A stretch of DNA of 64,000 nt from Austropuccinia psidii. Taxonomy: Eukaryota > Basidiomycota > Pucciniomycetes > Pucciniales > Sphaerophragmiaceae. Where the stretch lies: the NCBI GenBank assembly GCA_023105745.1, contig JALGQZ010000015.1:16962499-17026498 (forward strand), written 5' to 3'. Below are positions 33,842 through 46,760 of the stretch, piece by piece (position 1 is the stretch's first letter; each line of letters begins with the position of its first letter). The notes under the pieces were generated by a model. The model made no database searches. It saw nothing but the letters and a program-made list of their open reading frames with translations, and had not been told where the DNA came from. The position numbers were made by a program, and so were the translations under genes.

Positions 33842-36007
33842 TGTGAGCCTGTGAGTTATGTATAACATACCCATAAGGCCACAAATAACTTTATACACAG
33901 TTAAAATTCTCTTCAACAGAATTTTGAATTGAATTTAAAATAAAAAATAACAAGAAATAAGTATAGCTTTTTTTTGGATAAACAAATTTATAAATATCAT
34001 TTCATTTTTGGATTATACACCAAAAATAACCTAGGGTACATCCATAAGGTGTTATACCCAAAAACACTTATTTCTTATGTTATTGGAAGATTTAAGAATC
34101 TCAATGTCATAATTTAACATTTTTAACATTTTTTTAAAATTGTTAAATTTAAGCTTAAATAAGCTTAAATTTAAAGTTGCTTAAAGTTTATGCAAGCTTA
34201 TCAAAATTTCACTTAAAATTGAGGTGTTGTGTATATTTACTGAATTGGCTAAGGATTTTCCATACAGAATGTAAATCCTGCGTGAGCTCAATTTAAAAGG
34301 GTTTAACGCCATAGTATGGCTTTAAATAAATAAAAGGGCAAAATTCACGCAGAAAGGTGGGACAAAGGAAAAAGACCAAATAGAGGTGGGGTACCCAGCT
34401 TTTGGATCTGCAAGGATTCAATTAAGGTTTTCCACCTGTATTGAAGTATTTTTAACCTTATTTAAGCTTTAAGATTAGACTTTGATCCAACAGTAAAGTT
34501 TAAACTGGCTTTATCCCAAATTAGACAGGAATTTCAAGCTGCCAAAGGGTAAAGCCCAATGTGCAGGCTTGAATTTAAGGTTTTAAGAACTGTCAAAGCT
34601 TAATTAAGCTTAAAAAGTTAGGGTTACAAGCATTAAAACCTTATCAAAAGTTAAGGTTTGGTGTGTATTGCTATTTTACATGGAAAAATAGCAATAACTT
34701 CAAAAATTCATTAAAAATCCAATTCTTAATGGATTTGCTTGAATATTTTACACAGCTTAAAATTTGATATTATCTACATATAAATTAAATTTTAGGTATC
34801 TTTTCTAAATAAATTTCCTGGGTAATTAGCCTGGAAATATACTCTTTTAATTAAAGCTCAAAGAAAATTATAATTTCTTTAAAAATTAATTAAAAATTGA
34901 GTTTAAGAGATTTCTTCTTGAAACTCTATTTGTAAGATTTTCATGTGATGAAATTGAATATAAATAAGTTTATTTATATTAAAAACTTAAAATAATTAGC
35001 TTAAATGATGATTAAAGTTACATGGAGTTAGAATAACACTGAAAGCTTTAAATTGGAATTTAAAATAAGTTACCTTAAGTTAAGAACTTTATTTTTAAGC
35101 ATGTTTTTCAGTTTTGACCTGAGCACGCCCTCTATATCCATTATGAATCATGAGATCTTCTCTGAAGACATAAAAAGAGTCTTTTCATTGCTGTTTTTGT
35201 CCATCATTCATTATCAATCCAATCATATTAGAAATTTAAACAGGTAAAGTTTTATTTAATATAAAATCTTATTATCAAAGTAATTCTTAAGTTATTTTAT
35301 TCTTTATTAATTAAAATCAAAGAATTGATATCATAGAATTTAGATTATTGTTGTAATCACCAAAAATATATTTTATTATATAAAATTAATGATCTTAAAT
35401 ATCTTTTAAAATCCACAAATTCCTCTTAAAAACTCTTTAATCATAATTTTTATTATAAAAAGTTGTTTTATCTTTAAATTATTGATTCTTCGTGTGTTTT
35501 TAACTTATAATTATTATTTAATATAATAATTGTTGTTGTTTGACTTGTTGTATTAAATAAATATTATAAATAGGTTTTCTCTAAAGTTCTATATCTTTTT
35601 TTATCTAGTATTAGTTTTTTTATATAGAATTTTATTGTATAAGAATTATTTCTGCACAGTGTGTATTTTAATTCTTTTATAAATAATATTTATACTATTT
35701 ATAAGTGGTTAATATTCATATTTTTCACGTGTAATTGTCGCATTAAGAGCTTTACACTTCTTATTGTTATAACTGTCAGTGACTATAACAATAAGAGAAT
35801 AATTCTAATTTATTACAATTATTATATTTTTCTCATTATTATATTTTAAAATAATAATTAAATTTATTTTTTTATATAATTATTTTTAATAATTATATTT
35901 AATTTTGTGGTTATAATATTTCATTATATTATATATTTCTACTGAGGACAGTCATAGTACTCTTGATATTGCTACTATTATCAAGAGTTTCATAGATAAA
36001 CCTTACA
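33842..36007 (+). repeat. Family B 5' LTR of element 3
   Basis: TGTGAGCCTGTGAG to AAACCTTACA. It closely matches 44380-46549. Ends are TG...CA. A CATAAAAAG box is at 35169-35177. Confidence 0.95.
35169..35177 (+). promoter_or_regulatory. TATA-like box of family B 5' LTR
   Basis: CATAAAAAG followed by AGTCTTTTCA, identical in the 3' LTR at 45727-45735. Confidence 0.5.
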
Positions 36008-36718
36008 TTTGGGGGCCTGGCCGTGATTTTAACCAATTTGTGGGACATAAATCATATTCTAGACCTTATTTTACTATTTTTTGACATAAAATTTCCATAT
36101 TTATCTTAATATTGGCTTTTTTGGGACTTATCCCTTATAAATAATCTTTATAATATTAATAAAATTATTTTTTCTTAAGAATATTGTTTGAAACAATATA
36201 CTATTGAGTGACTTGAAAGAAATTTCTTTTGTCTAACTAGTGGCTTTTTACATCACAGACTTGAAATTTATCCTTTGAGTTATTCTAGTATAAAGTGAAT
36301 AATAATACAATTTTGATTAATAAACTTGTTAATTGCATAATTATTATTTCTTTAAAGAAAATAAAAATCAAATAAAATATTAAAAAATTAAAAATCCTTA
36401 CTAAAATATTTTTTCTTTTATCTTAGACATTTTTCTTTATTTTTGACGTAATTTGCCATAAATTACATTAAAACATCTTTATTCAATAAGTTGAGTTTAT
36501 AAGTTATTTTTATTATTTGATGAAATAACTTATATTTTTATTTTTTTCTCTAGTGTCATCAATTAGAGACAGCTCTTCAGACTCTGAAGCCTCAGAGTCT
36601 AGCATTGAAATTAAAACCAGCCCATTACCAAGGGGTTTGATAACCAAAGAACCCTTTAAAGGTCCAGCAGGTGAATTCAATCCATTCTTAGTCTATTTTC
36701 TCTTAAAATTGACGTGCA
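36008..36718 (+). other. Primer-binding site and leader of element 3
   Basis: TTTGGGGGCCTGGCC at 36008-36022 is the primer-binding-like site. The rest is AT-rich leader. At 36547-36555 a pyrimidine run ends in CTCTAG, which could be a splice acceptor; after it a short frame (SSSDSEASESSIEIK) resembles a leader exon but has no counterpart in family A. Confidence 0.6.
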
Positions 36719-37489
36719 ATGACTCCTACTAGAACTGGAAGTAATTACTCCATCCAATCAAATGGATCTGGACCAGGAAATTCCAGTCACAAATCAAAAA
36801 GACAAGAATGTCAGCCCAGAGGAGAGGCACAAATGGGGGATGCCAGAACTTCCACCAGTTCCCAAAGGTTAGCCAGCACCTTTGAACCTCTTATTGAGAG
36901 TCCAGAAGCTGACATAACTGCTATTGCTGTTAGACCTGAATCATTTCCAACAGGCAGCAGTGAAGATTTACCAGTCTCAGTAGAAGAACTGGCTTATGGC
37001 CACCAAACAGCAAGAGTGGGAACTTCTCCCAAGTCTTTGGATAGGCACAATGAACTCTTATCTTCAAGTGAAGAAGTTCATGGGGCCAGAAAAGACAGAA
37101 GAACTTCTGAAGGGTTGGACACCAATGTCTTGCAAAGGACAAGTCCAACAGATAAAAGCTTGGTTGAAAAACCAAAGCATGTTATCAGAGGATCAGAAGA
37201 AGAAGTTGGCCCAAGGCAAGGAAAACAGCCCAGTGGAAGCTCCCCAAGCATCCACCAGCAAGAATCCGCCTCAACAAGTGCCAAGCAAGCCCCAAAGACT
37301 AATCAGAAGGGCAAGCAAAAGGCAAAGGAAAAGGCAAATCCCAAATGGAACAAGCCTTACCCACAGAATCACAAAATACCAAAGAAAGAAAAGACAGCCA
37401 TGGACAATGTGTTAAATATGGCAAGAACTCTGATGGAATTCAAAAACAAGGAGGAGGAAAGATTGAACCAATCTTTCCCAAACAAATAG
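36719..37489 (+). pseudogene. gag N-terminal region of element 3 (two overlapping frames)
   Basis: ATG at 36719 gives MTPTRTGSNYS, the typical Gag start, in a 256-codon frame ending NVLNMARTLMEFKNKEEERL. Its first part and last part match Gag of family A. In the middle, the Gag-like sequence (NSYLQVKKFMG, EELLKGWTPM) is instead in the overlapping frame 36996-37415, which is +1 to the start. So the copy either carries two compensating shifts or uses both frames. The middle of the 256-codon frame is Ser/Lys/Gln-rich and not recognisable. The region between 37490 and 37797 continues Gag in broken frames (QLRELKLQVQNLEN). Confidence 0.75.
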
Positions 37490-37797
37490 ATCTTGTTAGG
37501 CTTGTAACTCAATTTGAATCTTGTAATAAAGAAATTATGACAAATTTTAAAACATTTGAGTATATCCAACAAAAGTTGGGTAATGAGATATTACAAGTAA
37601 AAGACCAAAAAAAACCATTATTGGACTTGAAAATGTTAATAAACACAATATTGTGTCTTTGACACAAATTTGTGCAAGAATTGAATCTAAAGTTACTTTG
37701 CTCAATCAACCAGATGAAAATTCAATTTCTTTTATAACTGGACAGTTAAGAGAATTGAAATTACAAGTTCAAAACTTGGAAAATTCAACTGGTCACA

Positions 37798-39306
37798 ATG
37801 CAGCTCTTTACAGAACAATTGGAAAAAAGTGATAAAGAAAGACTTGAATTGAAAGAAGACATTCAATCAAGTATTAATAATATATCACTGAAAAATGAAT
37901 TGCCAAGGCAATCCACACCAATTCTTGACAGGAATGTGCTTAATGATTTACATCATGCTATTTCAAGTAAAGAGGTGGAAACTGCTTGCAATTTCAAAGA
38001 CATTCCAAAATTAGAGGAATGGCCAATTCTCAATGTTGAAGGAGAATATAATCATATGGAATTTATGAAAACAATTGATATGTTCAAAGAAGACTTTAAC
38101 ATGCCAGATGAATACATAAGTGCCAGATTACACTCATTATTTACCAGATCAGCAAAGAAATGGTATTACAAAATGAGACAAGACCATGGTAAACATTCTT
38201 GGCCTTGGTGGAAAGAACAAATTATTTCCAAATGGGCTAATGATTCCTGGAGATTTAGAATGAAAAATTGCTTTGAAGAAGCCATTTTCAATATTGAGAG
38301 GGACAGGCCCATGTCTTGTTTTCTTAAACAGAAAGACAGATTAACTGCCCTTCATCCTGATATGTCTGAAACAATGGTACATAAAAGGATATTAAGAAAG
38401 TGTGGTGGTGACCTTGAGCATGCTATAAGAAGCAGATGTATTGAGCCTTTCTCTACAGAAGATTATATCAATGCTATGGACAACATCACTACAAGAACAA
38501 AAATTGGAAGAAATTGGTCCAAATCCCCAATAGACAATAATACTAATGGGAAACCAATTTCAAAGCCAAATAGACCACAAGACAGACTTCCTTTTAAATT
38601 TCACAAATTTGGAAGCACATCTCATTTAGCAAACACTTGCCCAAAAAAGACAATAATCAATGAGATAAATTCTGAAAAAGTGGAAGACATAAAAGAAACA
38701 ACTGATATATCTTTACATGAAAGTGATTCTGAGCCTTCAGAAGGACAAGAAGTACCAGAAGAACTTAGTATAGAAAACATTAATGTTTCTTTTGAAGTCA
38801 CTGAGGTCCACACTCATTTACCACATTATAGTGATGAATGTATGGATCTTATACATGTGCAAGATGCTAAAATACAGAAAACCAAACCTTCCAGAGGTAA
38901 AGGCTATACAGCTGGTTCATCTTGCAACACTAATATTGTGAGAAAAAACACACAAGCCAAGATACACCTTGACTCAGGTGCTTTTTGCACTTGTGTTGAA
39001 AAAGATTATCTTAACAAGGTTTATACCAATTGGCAAGACAAATTAATGCCAATTGAAGGTATAACATTCAGCAGTGCTAGCCAAAATATGCACCCCTTGG
39101 GTATATTTGAAGCAGCAATCATATTTCCTCATCCTGCAGCAAGTATAAGACTGAAAGTTGAAATTGTTGCCATGAATAATTGTACTTCACAACATTTTAT
39201 ACTTGGGAATGATTATCTCAATATTTATGGTATTGATATTAATAATCATAAAAACAGGTATCTCACTATAGGGGAAAAAAAAGACAAAAATTTGCTTTTA
39301 CTCTAG
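37798..39306 (+). CDS. Gag C-terminal and protease of element 3
   Basis: A 502-codon open frame. Residues about 60-130 are the retrotransposon Gag block (LEEWPILNVEGEYNHMEF, KWYYKMRQDHGKHSWPWW), followed by HPDMSETMVHKRILRKCGG. The zinc-knuckle position near residue 268 reads FHKFGSTSHLANTC, so both leading Cys codons (38599-38601 and 38608-38610) are TTT, Phe, where families A and C have Cys. The retropepsin active site is HLDSGAFCTCV near residue 400, and FILGNDYLNIYGID closes it. It ends 57 bases before the RT frame. The start at 37798 is an internal Met; the protein probably continued from the upstream Gag frames. Confidence 0.86.
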   Translation: MQLFTEQLEKSDKERLELKEDIQSSINNISLKNELPRQSTPILDRNVLNDLHHAISSKEVETACNFKDIPKLEEWPILNVEGEYNHMEFMKTIDMFKEDFNMPDEYISARLHSLFTRSAKKWYYKMRQDHGKHSWPWWKEQIISKWANDSWRFRMKNCFEEAIFNIERDRPMSCFLKQKDRLTALHPDMSETMVHKRILRKCGGDLEHAIRSRCIEPFSTEDYINAMDNITTRTKIGRNWSKSPIDNNTNGKPISKPNRPQDRLPFKFHKFGSTSHLANTCPKKTIINEINSEKVEDIKETTDISLHESDSEPSEGQEVPEELSIENINVSFEVTEVHTHLPHYSDECMDLIHVQDAKIQKTKPSRGKGYTAGSSCNTNIVRKNTQAKIHLDSGAFCTCVEKDYLNKVYTNWQDKLMPIEGITFSSASQNMHPLGIFEAAIIFPHPAASIRLKVEIVAMNNCTSQHFILGNDYLNIYGIDINNHKNRYLTIGEKKDKNLLLL

Positions 39307-39362
39307 AAAAAAGGGAAATTACTGTCATTAAACAAGTAAAAAATGTTAATAAGGAAAAATTT

Positions 39363-40374
39363 GTGTCAAGTCAATTGATTGAAGCACAAATTAGTCCTGA
39401 ATTAACACTGGAAATGAAGGAAGAGCTTATTGAAATTTTATTTCAAAACAGGGAAGCCTTTGCTTCAGATAATGAACCACTTGGAGCTATAATAGTCCAT
39501 GAAGTGGACATTATGCTTAATGTGGAAAGGCCTTATCCGCCACTATTAAGAAGACCAGCTTACCCACCTAGCCCTAAGGCTAGAGAAGCATTAGAAAGTC
39601 ATATTAATGAACTAATAAAACTGGGAGTTCTTAGAAAGGTTGGACAAATTGAGGAGGTAGAAGTCACAACTCCAGTAATCATTACTTGGCATAATGATAA
39701 GTCAAGGATGGTTGGTGATTTTAGAGCACTGAATACCTATACTATTCCAGACAGGTATCCAATCCCTAGAATTCATGATACTTTGAATCAATCATCCAAA
39801 GCAATATTCATTACTTCCATGAATGCGCTGAAAGGCTTTCATAAGAATGTTTTGACACCTCATGCTAGGAAATTATTGAGAATAATTGCTCATTGTGGGA
39901 TTTATGAGTATTTGAGAATGCCTTTTGGTATTAAAAATGCACCCTCTCATTATCAGAGAATGATGAATACCATCTTCCTGCATGAATTATCAGAAGGATG
40001 GTTAATCATTTATATTGATGACATTATCATTTGTTCAGAAACCTGGCAATTACATTTAGAGAGACTTTCATTAGTACTTAAGAAAATTCTTCAAGTGAAA
40101 ATGAAAATATCTCTTAAAAAATGTAATTTTGGGTTTCATGGGTTGAAAGCTCTAGGACATGTAGTCTCAGGACTGAGCCTTGGTGTTGACAAAAAACAAA
40201 GTGGCTGCAGTTTTACTGAAACAAATGCCCCAGAACAAAAAAGAAATGATTTCATTTTTGGGGTTTGCCGGTTATTACAGGCAACACCTTAAAGATTTTG
40301 CAATCCATGCCAGATCATTATACAGGATTTGTGATCAGCAAGCTGTTTTTGAAATGACACAGGAGAGGATTTAA
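39363..40374 (+). pseudogene. Reverse transcriptase of element 3 (one frameshift)
   Basis: Frame 39363-40292 has [50 protein letters not shown] and the catalytic [10 protein letters not shown]. An extra base in the A run at 40190-40198 (GACAAAAAACAAAG) shifts the frame after SLGVDK; the correct continuation is 40180-40374 ([19 protein letters not shown]). A TAA near 40371 then ends it before RNase H. This is the most complete RT in the window and, unlike family A, has sense codons at both shared-stop positions. Confidence 0.9.
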
Positions 40375-40398
40375 GCATATGATAAAATCAAGTATGCC

Positions 40399-41097
40399 TT
40401 GACCAATGCACCATTATTATTGATTCCAGACTGGAAACTTCCTTTCAAGCTGTATATTGATGCATGTGGTGAAGGTTTAGGAGCTGCTCTTCATCAAGTT
40501 CAAATTGTCAATGACAAACCTTATGAAGGTCCAATTTGTTTTATTTCAAGACAAATTAAACCTACTGAGGCAAGATATGGAGCTAGCCAAATGGAGTTCC
40601 TTTGTCTTTTTTGGGCTTTGGAAAAACTTCATTACTATCTTGATGGTAGTGTGTTTGAAGTAATTACTGATTTTAATGCAGTAAAATCACTTCTTAACAT
40701 GAAAACTCCAAACAGACACATGTTAAGATGGCAGATTGCTATACAGGAGTATAGAGGCAATATGACCATAGTTAATAAAGCTAGAAATCTTCATAAGAAT
40801 GCTGATGGCTTAAGTAGATGGGAATTAACAACTACACCTGATAACCCTGCCTATGTTCCTACAACTGCAGAACCTCAAATTCCAATTGAAGGAATTGATA
40901 TCACGGATTTTGGACCAGAATTCTTTGAAGAAGTTAGAGAAAGCTATAAGAAAGATAAGAATTGTCAAATTCTTACTGCTCTACTTGACAAAGATTGCAA
41001 AGATGTAGCCTTTGCTAATTTTCTGGATGATATTTGGAAAACATCTTATGATAATGGAAGATTCCATTTGTTTGATGGTATACTATATCATAGATCT
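40399..41097 (+). pseudogene. RNase H and linker of element 3
   Basis: [38 protein letters not shown] and [12 protein letters not shown] give an RNase H domain, followed by [13 protein letters not shown] and [10 protein letters not shown]. The frame is open until the family A solo LTR, which enters after YHRS at 41097. The integrase continues at 42926 in frame once the LTR and one GATCT are removed. Confidence 0.88.
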
Positions 41098-42925
41098 TTT
41101 AAGGTGTGGATATGAAACTTTGTTTAAAAAATCAAGTACTTTTCCTGTCCTCAAAATTTGTATAAGGTAAAAATCAATCAAAAATAGTAAGAAATATTAT
41201 TTTTAAGAGAAAACACATGTTTATTGTTTGTAACTTTATTACTATAAAACAATAATATTATAAAGATTTATTGTTTTACCAACAATAAAAATTCATCCAA
41301 AAAATACTCTACAAGATATATTTTAAGGCTACAAAAGAAATTTCTTCAAGAGCAATTTCAATTGGAATTAATTGAGAAATGAACTTCAAGAAATTAATTA
41401 AAGAACAGAGTATTTAAAACGAATATTAAAGAGAAAACACACCCAAAAGTGACCAGAGTGAATTTGGAAACAAAGTGACAATGTTAACAGTGATGAAAGA
41501 TGCTTTAATTCACTTTTGGGGTGGTTCAGGGGTAAAAATGATTATAAGAGTTACAAACAATGATTATAATGACTTTTCCTTGTGGTTAAAAAGTTTAAAA
41601 TCATTTAAAAGCAGTGGTTGGAATCTTTTATTGATTGGTTTAACAGTGTTTAAACTAATTAATAAAAGGAAAAGATTCTAACATGAAGAGAAAAGTGGGG
41701 CAAAGAAGACATTCTTTTATAGCCATAAATTTTCTTACTCGAAAAGTAAAATTTACTCCTGTCAGTCGTGAAAAACAGTTTGACAACAGAAAAGCCAATT
41801 ATGGCATCATTGAACCCTGGTTAGGACCAAAAAGGGCTGGTTTAAGCCATTTTTAGCGATTTTAGACCCTTAAATCAGCCATTACTATAGCAATACCTGG
41901 TCTATAGCGTTCAAAACACTTCAGAATGTGTGTAGGAGATGTAGAAACCAATTAAAACTGTTTTTATTCTGATTGCTTTATCTTAAGGGTAGTTTTACCC
42001 TCTTGGCAACAGCTAAAACTACCCCAGTTGGTATCAAACCCTCATCATCAATTGAGTCCACAGACCCTGTAACTCAATTCCAGGCCAAAAGTGATGAACT
42101 TTTCCGTAAATTTTGACATCCCAGGCCTGTCAGCAAGGATTTTGGGGGTCTAGCTCCCCCTTAGAGCTGGAGTTCCTTTCCCCCCCCCAAATTTAATCTT
42201 TCCAATTTATTTTTCCTTTAATTCCTCATCATGTATTATACTTATAATTTACATATGTAATTCAATTTAGTTGTACAGTTAAATACAGTAATAACTGGTA
42301 CCTCATATGTAAATCAAAGTTCACTTATGTAATACACGCGCACATTTTGACATTTCAATTGAATTCAATTGAAAATACTTTAATTCCTCATAACTTCTAA
42401 AATATACACAACACCTCAATTTTAACACAAATTTTGGTGATTAACACTACATGTGATGTGAATTAAATTGAAGTTTTGAGGATTTTCAATTTTCATACAG
42501 AAAATACTAAAAACTTAATTTCAGCTTATTTAGAGTTGAGCTACAAAATTTCCACTCAGAGGTGACCCCACCTGATTTTTTATGAGGAATCCAATGGTGA
42601 AATAATTTTTATATGTTTATTTATTGGATAAAAATTTATAATAATTTTACATTCAACTTTTTTCCAAATTTATTTATTTTTTTACAATTTTGTTAAAAAT
42701 TCATTTTTACTTAATTTTTTCAAGTATAAATGTAATTTTACAATTTCAAAATTTAATGTAATTTTATTTTTAAATTGTAATTAAATTTTTAATTGTGAAT
42801 ATAATATTTTATTTATATTTTGATTTTCATTTTAATAATATAAATAAATTTATTTTATTCATATTTATATGTTAATTTTGTATTTGTGGTCTTTTGGGTA
42901 TATAAAATTACCTCTAAGGCTCACA
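41098..42925 (-). repeat. Family A solo LTR in element 3 pol, TSD GATCT
   Basis: 1828 bp, minus orientation, TGTGAGCC at 42925 and a terminal CTTAAA at 41098 (CA changed to AA). GATCT is duplicated at 41093-41097 and 42926-42930. It has a CTATAAAAG box at 41714-41722 on the minus strand. Confidence 0.96.
41714..41722 (-). promoter_or_regulatory. TATA box of solo LTR in element 3
   Basis: CTATAAAAG on the minus strand. If active it would fire against the pol direction of element 3. Confidence 0.5.
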
Positions 42926-44237
42926 GATCTAAACACACATGTCTTATGGTCCTATGTAGTAGAATGTTAATTAACACCATACTACTAGAATGCTATAATA
43001 ACATATATTCTGGACATCTGTCTGAAGACAGGACTATGGAAATAATAAAGGCATGTGCCTGGTGGCCATCCTGGAGACAAGATGTCATTGAGTACTGTCA
43101 CAGTTGTGATAGATGCCAGAAAGCCAATAAAGCTACTGGTAAAAGATTTAATTTAATGATCCATATTCAAGAACCTAGTAACCCATGGGAAGTGGTTCAC
43201 ATGGATTGGGTAACTGCCTTACCACCTGGAGGTGATAAAATTTACAATGCATGTCTTGTCATTGTGGAAAGATATAGCAAAACACCAATCTTTCTACCAT
43301 GTCACAAAGATGACACAGCTATGGATACAGCTCTTTTGATCTGGAATAGAGCAATATCCCATACTGGTCTCTTTAAAAACATCATTAGTGACAGAGACCC
43401 AAAATTTACATCAGCCTTATGGACTAATTTACATAAGCCTTTGTTCAAACTCTTGAGGATATGATGACAAGATTTTGTGCTTATGGCCTGGAGTTTAAAG
43501 ATTCTGATGGCTTTACCCATAATTGGTGTACTCTTATACCAGCATTGGAATTAGCCTACAAGACCTCCATCCATGCTTCAACAGGCAAAACTCCTGCAAT
43601 GTTGGAAAAAGGACGGAACCCCAAACTTCCAATTGATACTTTGAAAACAGATCTGGTTGATATTCATCCAACTTCTTCAAGCTTTAAGTTATTTCTTGAT
43701 AAAGTGAGACATCATGCAAATCAAAGCATGAATGATGCCTTTGAATGTGCTAAACAAAAATGGGATAAAAGTCATAAGACCCCAGAATTAAAAGTAGGGT
43801 ACTTAATACTAGTTTCAACCTTGAACTTTAATAATATTAAAGGTCCAAAGAAATTAAAAGATTCCTTTGCAAGACCATTTATTATTAAAGCCCTTCATGG
43901 GGCAAATTCAGTACAAGTAGAACTGTCAGGAGAACTGGAAAACAAACATCCAACTTTCCCTGTCAGTCTAGTAAAGCATTAAACTTCAAGTGATAAGGAA
44001 TTATTTCCTTCAAGAAATGAAACACCCTTAGAAGTACCCCCACTAGATCAAAGTGAGGATAAAAAGGTACTAAAAGTCTTGAAAGAAAGAAGACTTAGGG
44101 GAAAAAATGAAAGAGAATACTTAGTCAGGTATAAAAATTCACAACATGAAGATGAATGGATTGTAGAAAGCAAAATACCTGATTCCCAAATATTTCTCAG
44201 AAGATTCAGACATGAGAGAAGACCAATTGCTCAATGA
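42926..44237 (+). pseudogene. Integrase and chromodomain of element 3 (deleted catalytic Glu)
   Basis: HLSEDRT and CDRCQKAN give the zinc-binding domain; the first two catalytic acids are in HMDWVTALPPGG and [13 protein letters not shown]. Directly after LWTNLHK the sequence jumps to QTLEDMMTRFCAYG, so about 25 codons including the catalytic GLAERM are missing (junction near 43437-43446). Frame 43461-43982 continues with HNWCTLIPALELAY and [15 protein letters not shown] follows, then in the same frame the chromodomain-like end EYLVRYKN, EDEWIVESK, LRRFRHERR, stopping at 44235-44237. The deletion alone should abolish integrase activity. Confidence 0.9.
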
Positions 44238-44365
44238 AAAGTTTGAATTGTGTGCTTTACATACTTAGAAAAGTATAAGTAGAGAGGTTGGACAGTGGAT
44301 TATACCCCCCCCCAAATAACTTTGGGGTATACTACAAAAGAAAAATTGTGGTAAATTTTTTTTTG

Positions 44366-44379
44366 TTGGTGGTAGGGAA
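44366..44379 (+). other. Polypurine tract of element 3
   Basis: GTTGGTGGTAGGGAA directly before the 3' LTR start TGTGAG at 44380. It is less pure than in family A. A C run with AAATAAC at 44308-44321 lies upstream. Confidence 0.6.
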
Positions 44380-46549
44380 TGTGAGCCTGTGAGGTATGTA
44401 TAACATACCCATAAGGCCACAAATAACTTTATACACATTTAAAATTTTCTTCAACAGATTTTTGATTCAATTTAAAATAAAAAATAACAAAAAATTAAGT
44501 ATAACTTTTTTTTGGATAAACAAAGTTATGAATACTGTGTCATTTTCGGATTCTACACCAAAAATAACCTAGGGTACATCCATAAGGTGTTATACCCAAA
44601 AACACTTATTTCTTATGTTATTGGAAGATTTAAGAATCTCACAGTCATAATGTAGCTTTTTAACATTTTTTTAAAATTATTAAATTTAAGCTTAAATAAG
44701 CTTAAATTTAAAGTTGCATAAAGTTTATGCAAACTTACCAAAATTTTAGTTAAAATTGATGTGTTGTGTATATTTACTGAATTGGCTAAGGATTTGCTAT
44801 ACAGAATGTAAATCCTGTGTGAGCTCAATTTAAAAGGGTTTAAGGCCATAGTATGGCTTGAAATAAATAAAAGGGCAAAATCCATGCAGAAAGGTGGGAC
44901 AAAGGAAAAAGACCAAATAGAGCTGGGGTACCCAACTTTTTGGATCAAAAAGGATTCAATTAAGATTGTCCACCTGTATTGGAGGATTTTTAACCTTATT
45001 TAAAATTTAAGATTAGAATTTGATCCAACATCAACGTTTAAACAGGTTTTATCCCAAATTAGACAGAAATTTCAAGCTGCCAAAGGGTAAATCCCAATGT
45101 GCAGGCTTGAATTGAAGGTTTTAAGAACTGTCAAAGCTTAATTAAGCTTAAAAAACTTAAATAAGCTTAAAACTTTAAGGTTACAAGCATTAAAACCTTA
45201 TCAAAAGTTCAGGTTTGGTGTGTATTGCTATTTTACATGGAAAAATAGCATTAACTTCAAAAACTCATTAAAAATCCATTTCTTAATGGATTTGTGTGAA
45301 ATGTTCACACGTCTTACAATTTAATATTATCTACATATAATTAAAATTTAGGTATCTTTTATAAATAAATTTCCTGGGTAATTAGCCTGGAAATTTACTC
45401 TTTTAATTAAAACTCAAAGAAAATTATAATTTCTTTAAAAATTAATTAAAAATTGAGTATAAGAGATTTCTTCTTGAAACTCTATTTTTAAGTTTTTCAT
45501 GTGATGAACTTTAAAATAAATAAACTTCTTTATATTAAAAACTTGAAATAATTAGTTCAAATGAGGATTAAAGTTACATGGAGTTAAGAATAACACTGAT
45601 AACTTTAAATTGGAATTTAAAATAATTTACCTTAAGCTAAGAGCTTTATTTTTAAGCATGGTTTTCCAGTTTTGACCTGATCATGCCCTCTATATCCATT
45701 ATGAATCATGAGAGCTGCTCTGAAGACATAAAAAGAGTCTTTTCATCAGTGTTTCTGTCCATCATTCATTATCAATCCAATTATATTAGAAATTCAAACA
45801 GGTAAAGTTTTATTCAATATAAAATCTTATTATGAAAGTAATTCTTAAGTTATTTTATTCTTTATTAATTAAAATTAAAGAATTGAAATCATAGAATTTA
45901 GATTATTGTTGTAATCACCAATAATATTTTTTATTATATAGAAATTATCATTGTAAATATCTTCTAAAAATCCACAAATTCCGCTTAAAAACTCTTTAAT
46001 CATAGCTTTTATTATAAAAAGTTGGTTTATCTTTAAAAATATTGATTTTTGGCGTGTTTTTAACTTATAAGTATTATCTAATATAATAACTGTTGTTGTT
46101 TGACTTGTTGTATTAGATAAATATTATAAGTAAGTTTTCTCTAAAGTTCTATATCTTTTTTATCTAGCATTTGGTTTTTTACATAGAATTTTATTCTATA
46201 AGAATTCTTTCTGCACAGTGTGTGTTTTAATCCTTTTATAAATAATATTTATATTATTTATAAGTGGTTAATATTCATATTTTCCACGTGTAATTGTCTC
46301 ATTAAGAGCTTTACACTTCTTATTGTTATAACTGTCAGTGACTATAACAATAATAGAATAATTATAATGCATTATGATCATTATATTTTATAATAATAAT
46401 CAAATTCATTTTTTTATATAATTATTTTTAATAATTATATTTAATTTTGTGGTTACAATATTTCATTATATTATATATTTCTACTGAGGACAGTCATAGT
46501 ACTCTTGATATTGCTACTATTATCAAGAGTTTCATAGACAAACCTTACA
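44380..46549 (+). repeat. Family B 3' LTR of element 3
   Basis: 2170 bp, TGTGAGCCTGTGAG to AAACCTTACA, pairs with 33842-36007. Confidence 0.95.
45727..45735 (+). promoter_or_regulatory. TATA-like box of family B 3' LTR
   Basis: CATAAAAAG, same context as 35169-35177. Confidence 0.48.
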
Positions 46550-46639
46550 GTGTGTGTGCAAACAGGTGGGTCTTGTGTAATTTTTACCAACCATCGGACG
46601 GTTGCGGGATGATCAGGTGGTGAGGAATCTGAGTTGAAG

Positions 46640-46760
46640 GCACAGGGGAACCAATATTGGTGGATGTCACAGGATTTGGTGTAAGACAAGATTGTGACGT
46701 GTGCTTGACGTTTGCTTGATTTTTCCTTGACGTGAGCTCAACTTTTATCCTGCTTGACGT
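46640..46760. repeat. Clustered TTGACGT motifs next to inverted repeat
   Basis: TGCTTGACGT at about 46707-46716 and 46751-46760, with CCTTGACGT at about 46727 and related GTTTGCTTGA between them. Short subterminal repeats of this kind sit just inside the ends of CACTA and similar transposons. Confidence 0.55.

Larger units (their letters stand above)
33842..46549 (+). mobile_element. Element 3: family B chromovirus, TSD GTGTG
   Basis: Plus-strand element with 2166-bp and 2170-bp LTRs and a full set of domains in order. GTGTG lies at 33837-33841 and 46550-46554; the sequence is simple, so this support is weaker than for the other elements. A family A solo LTR (41098-42925) is inserted in pol. 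The Gag-protease frame is long and intact, while RT, RNase H and integrase have frameshifts, stops and a deletion. Confidence 0.94.
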
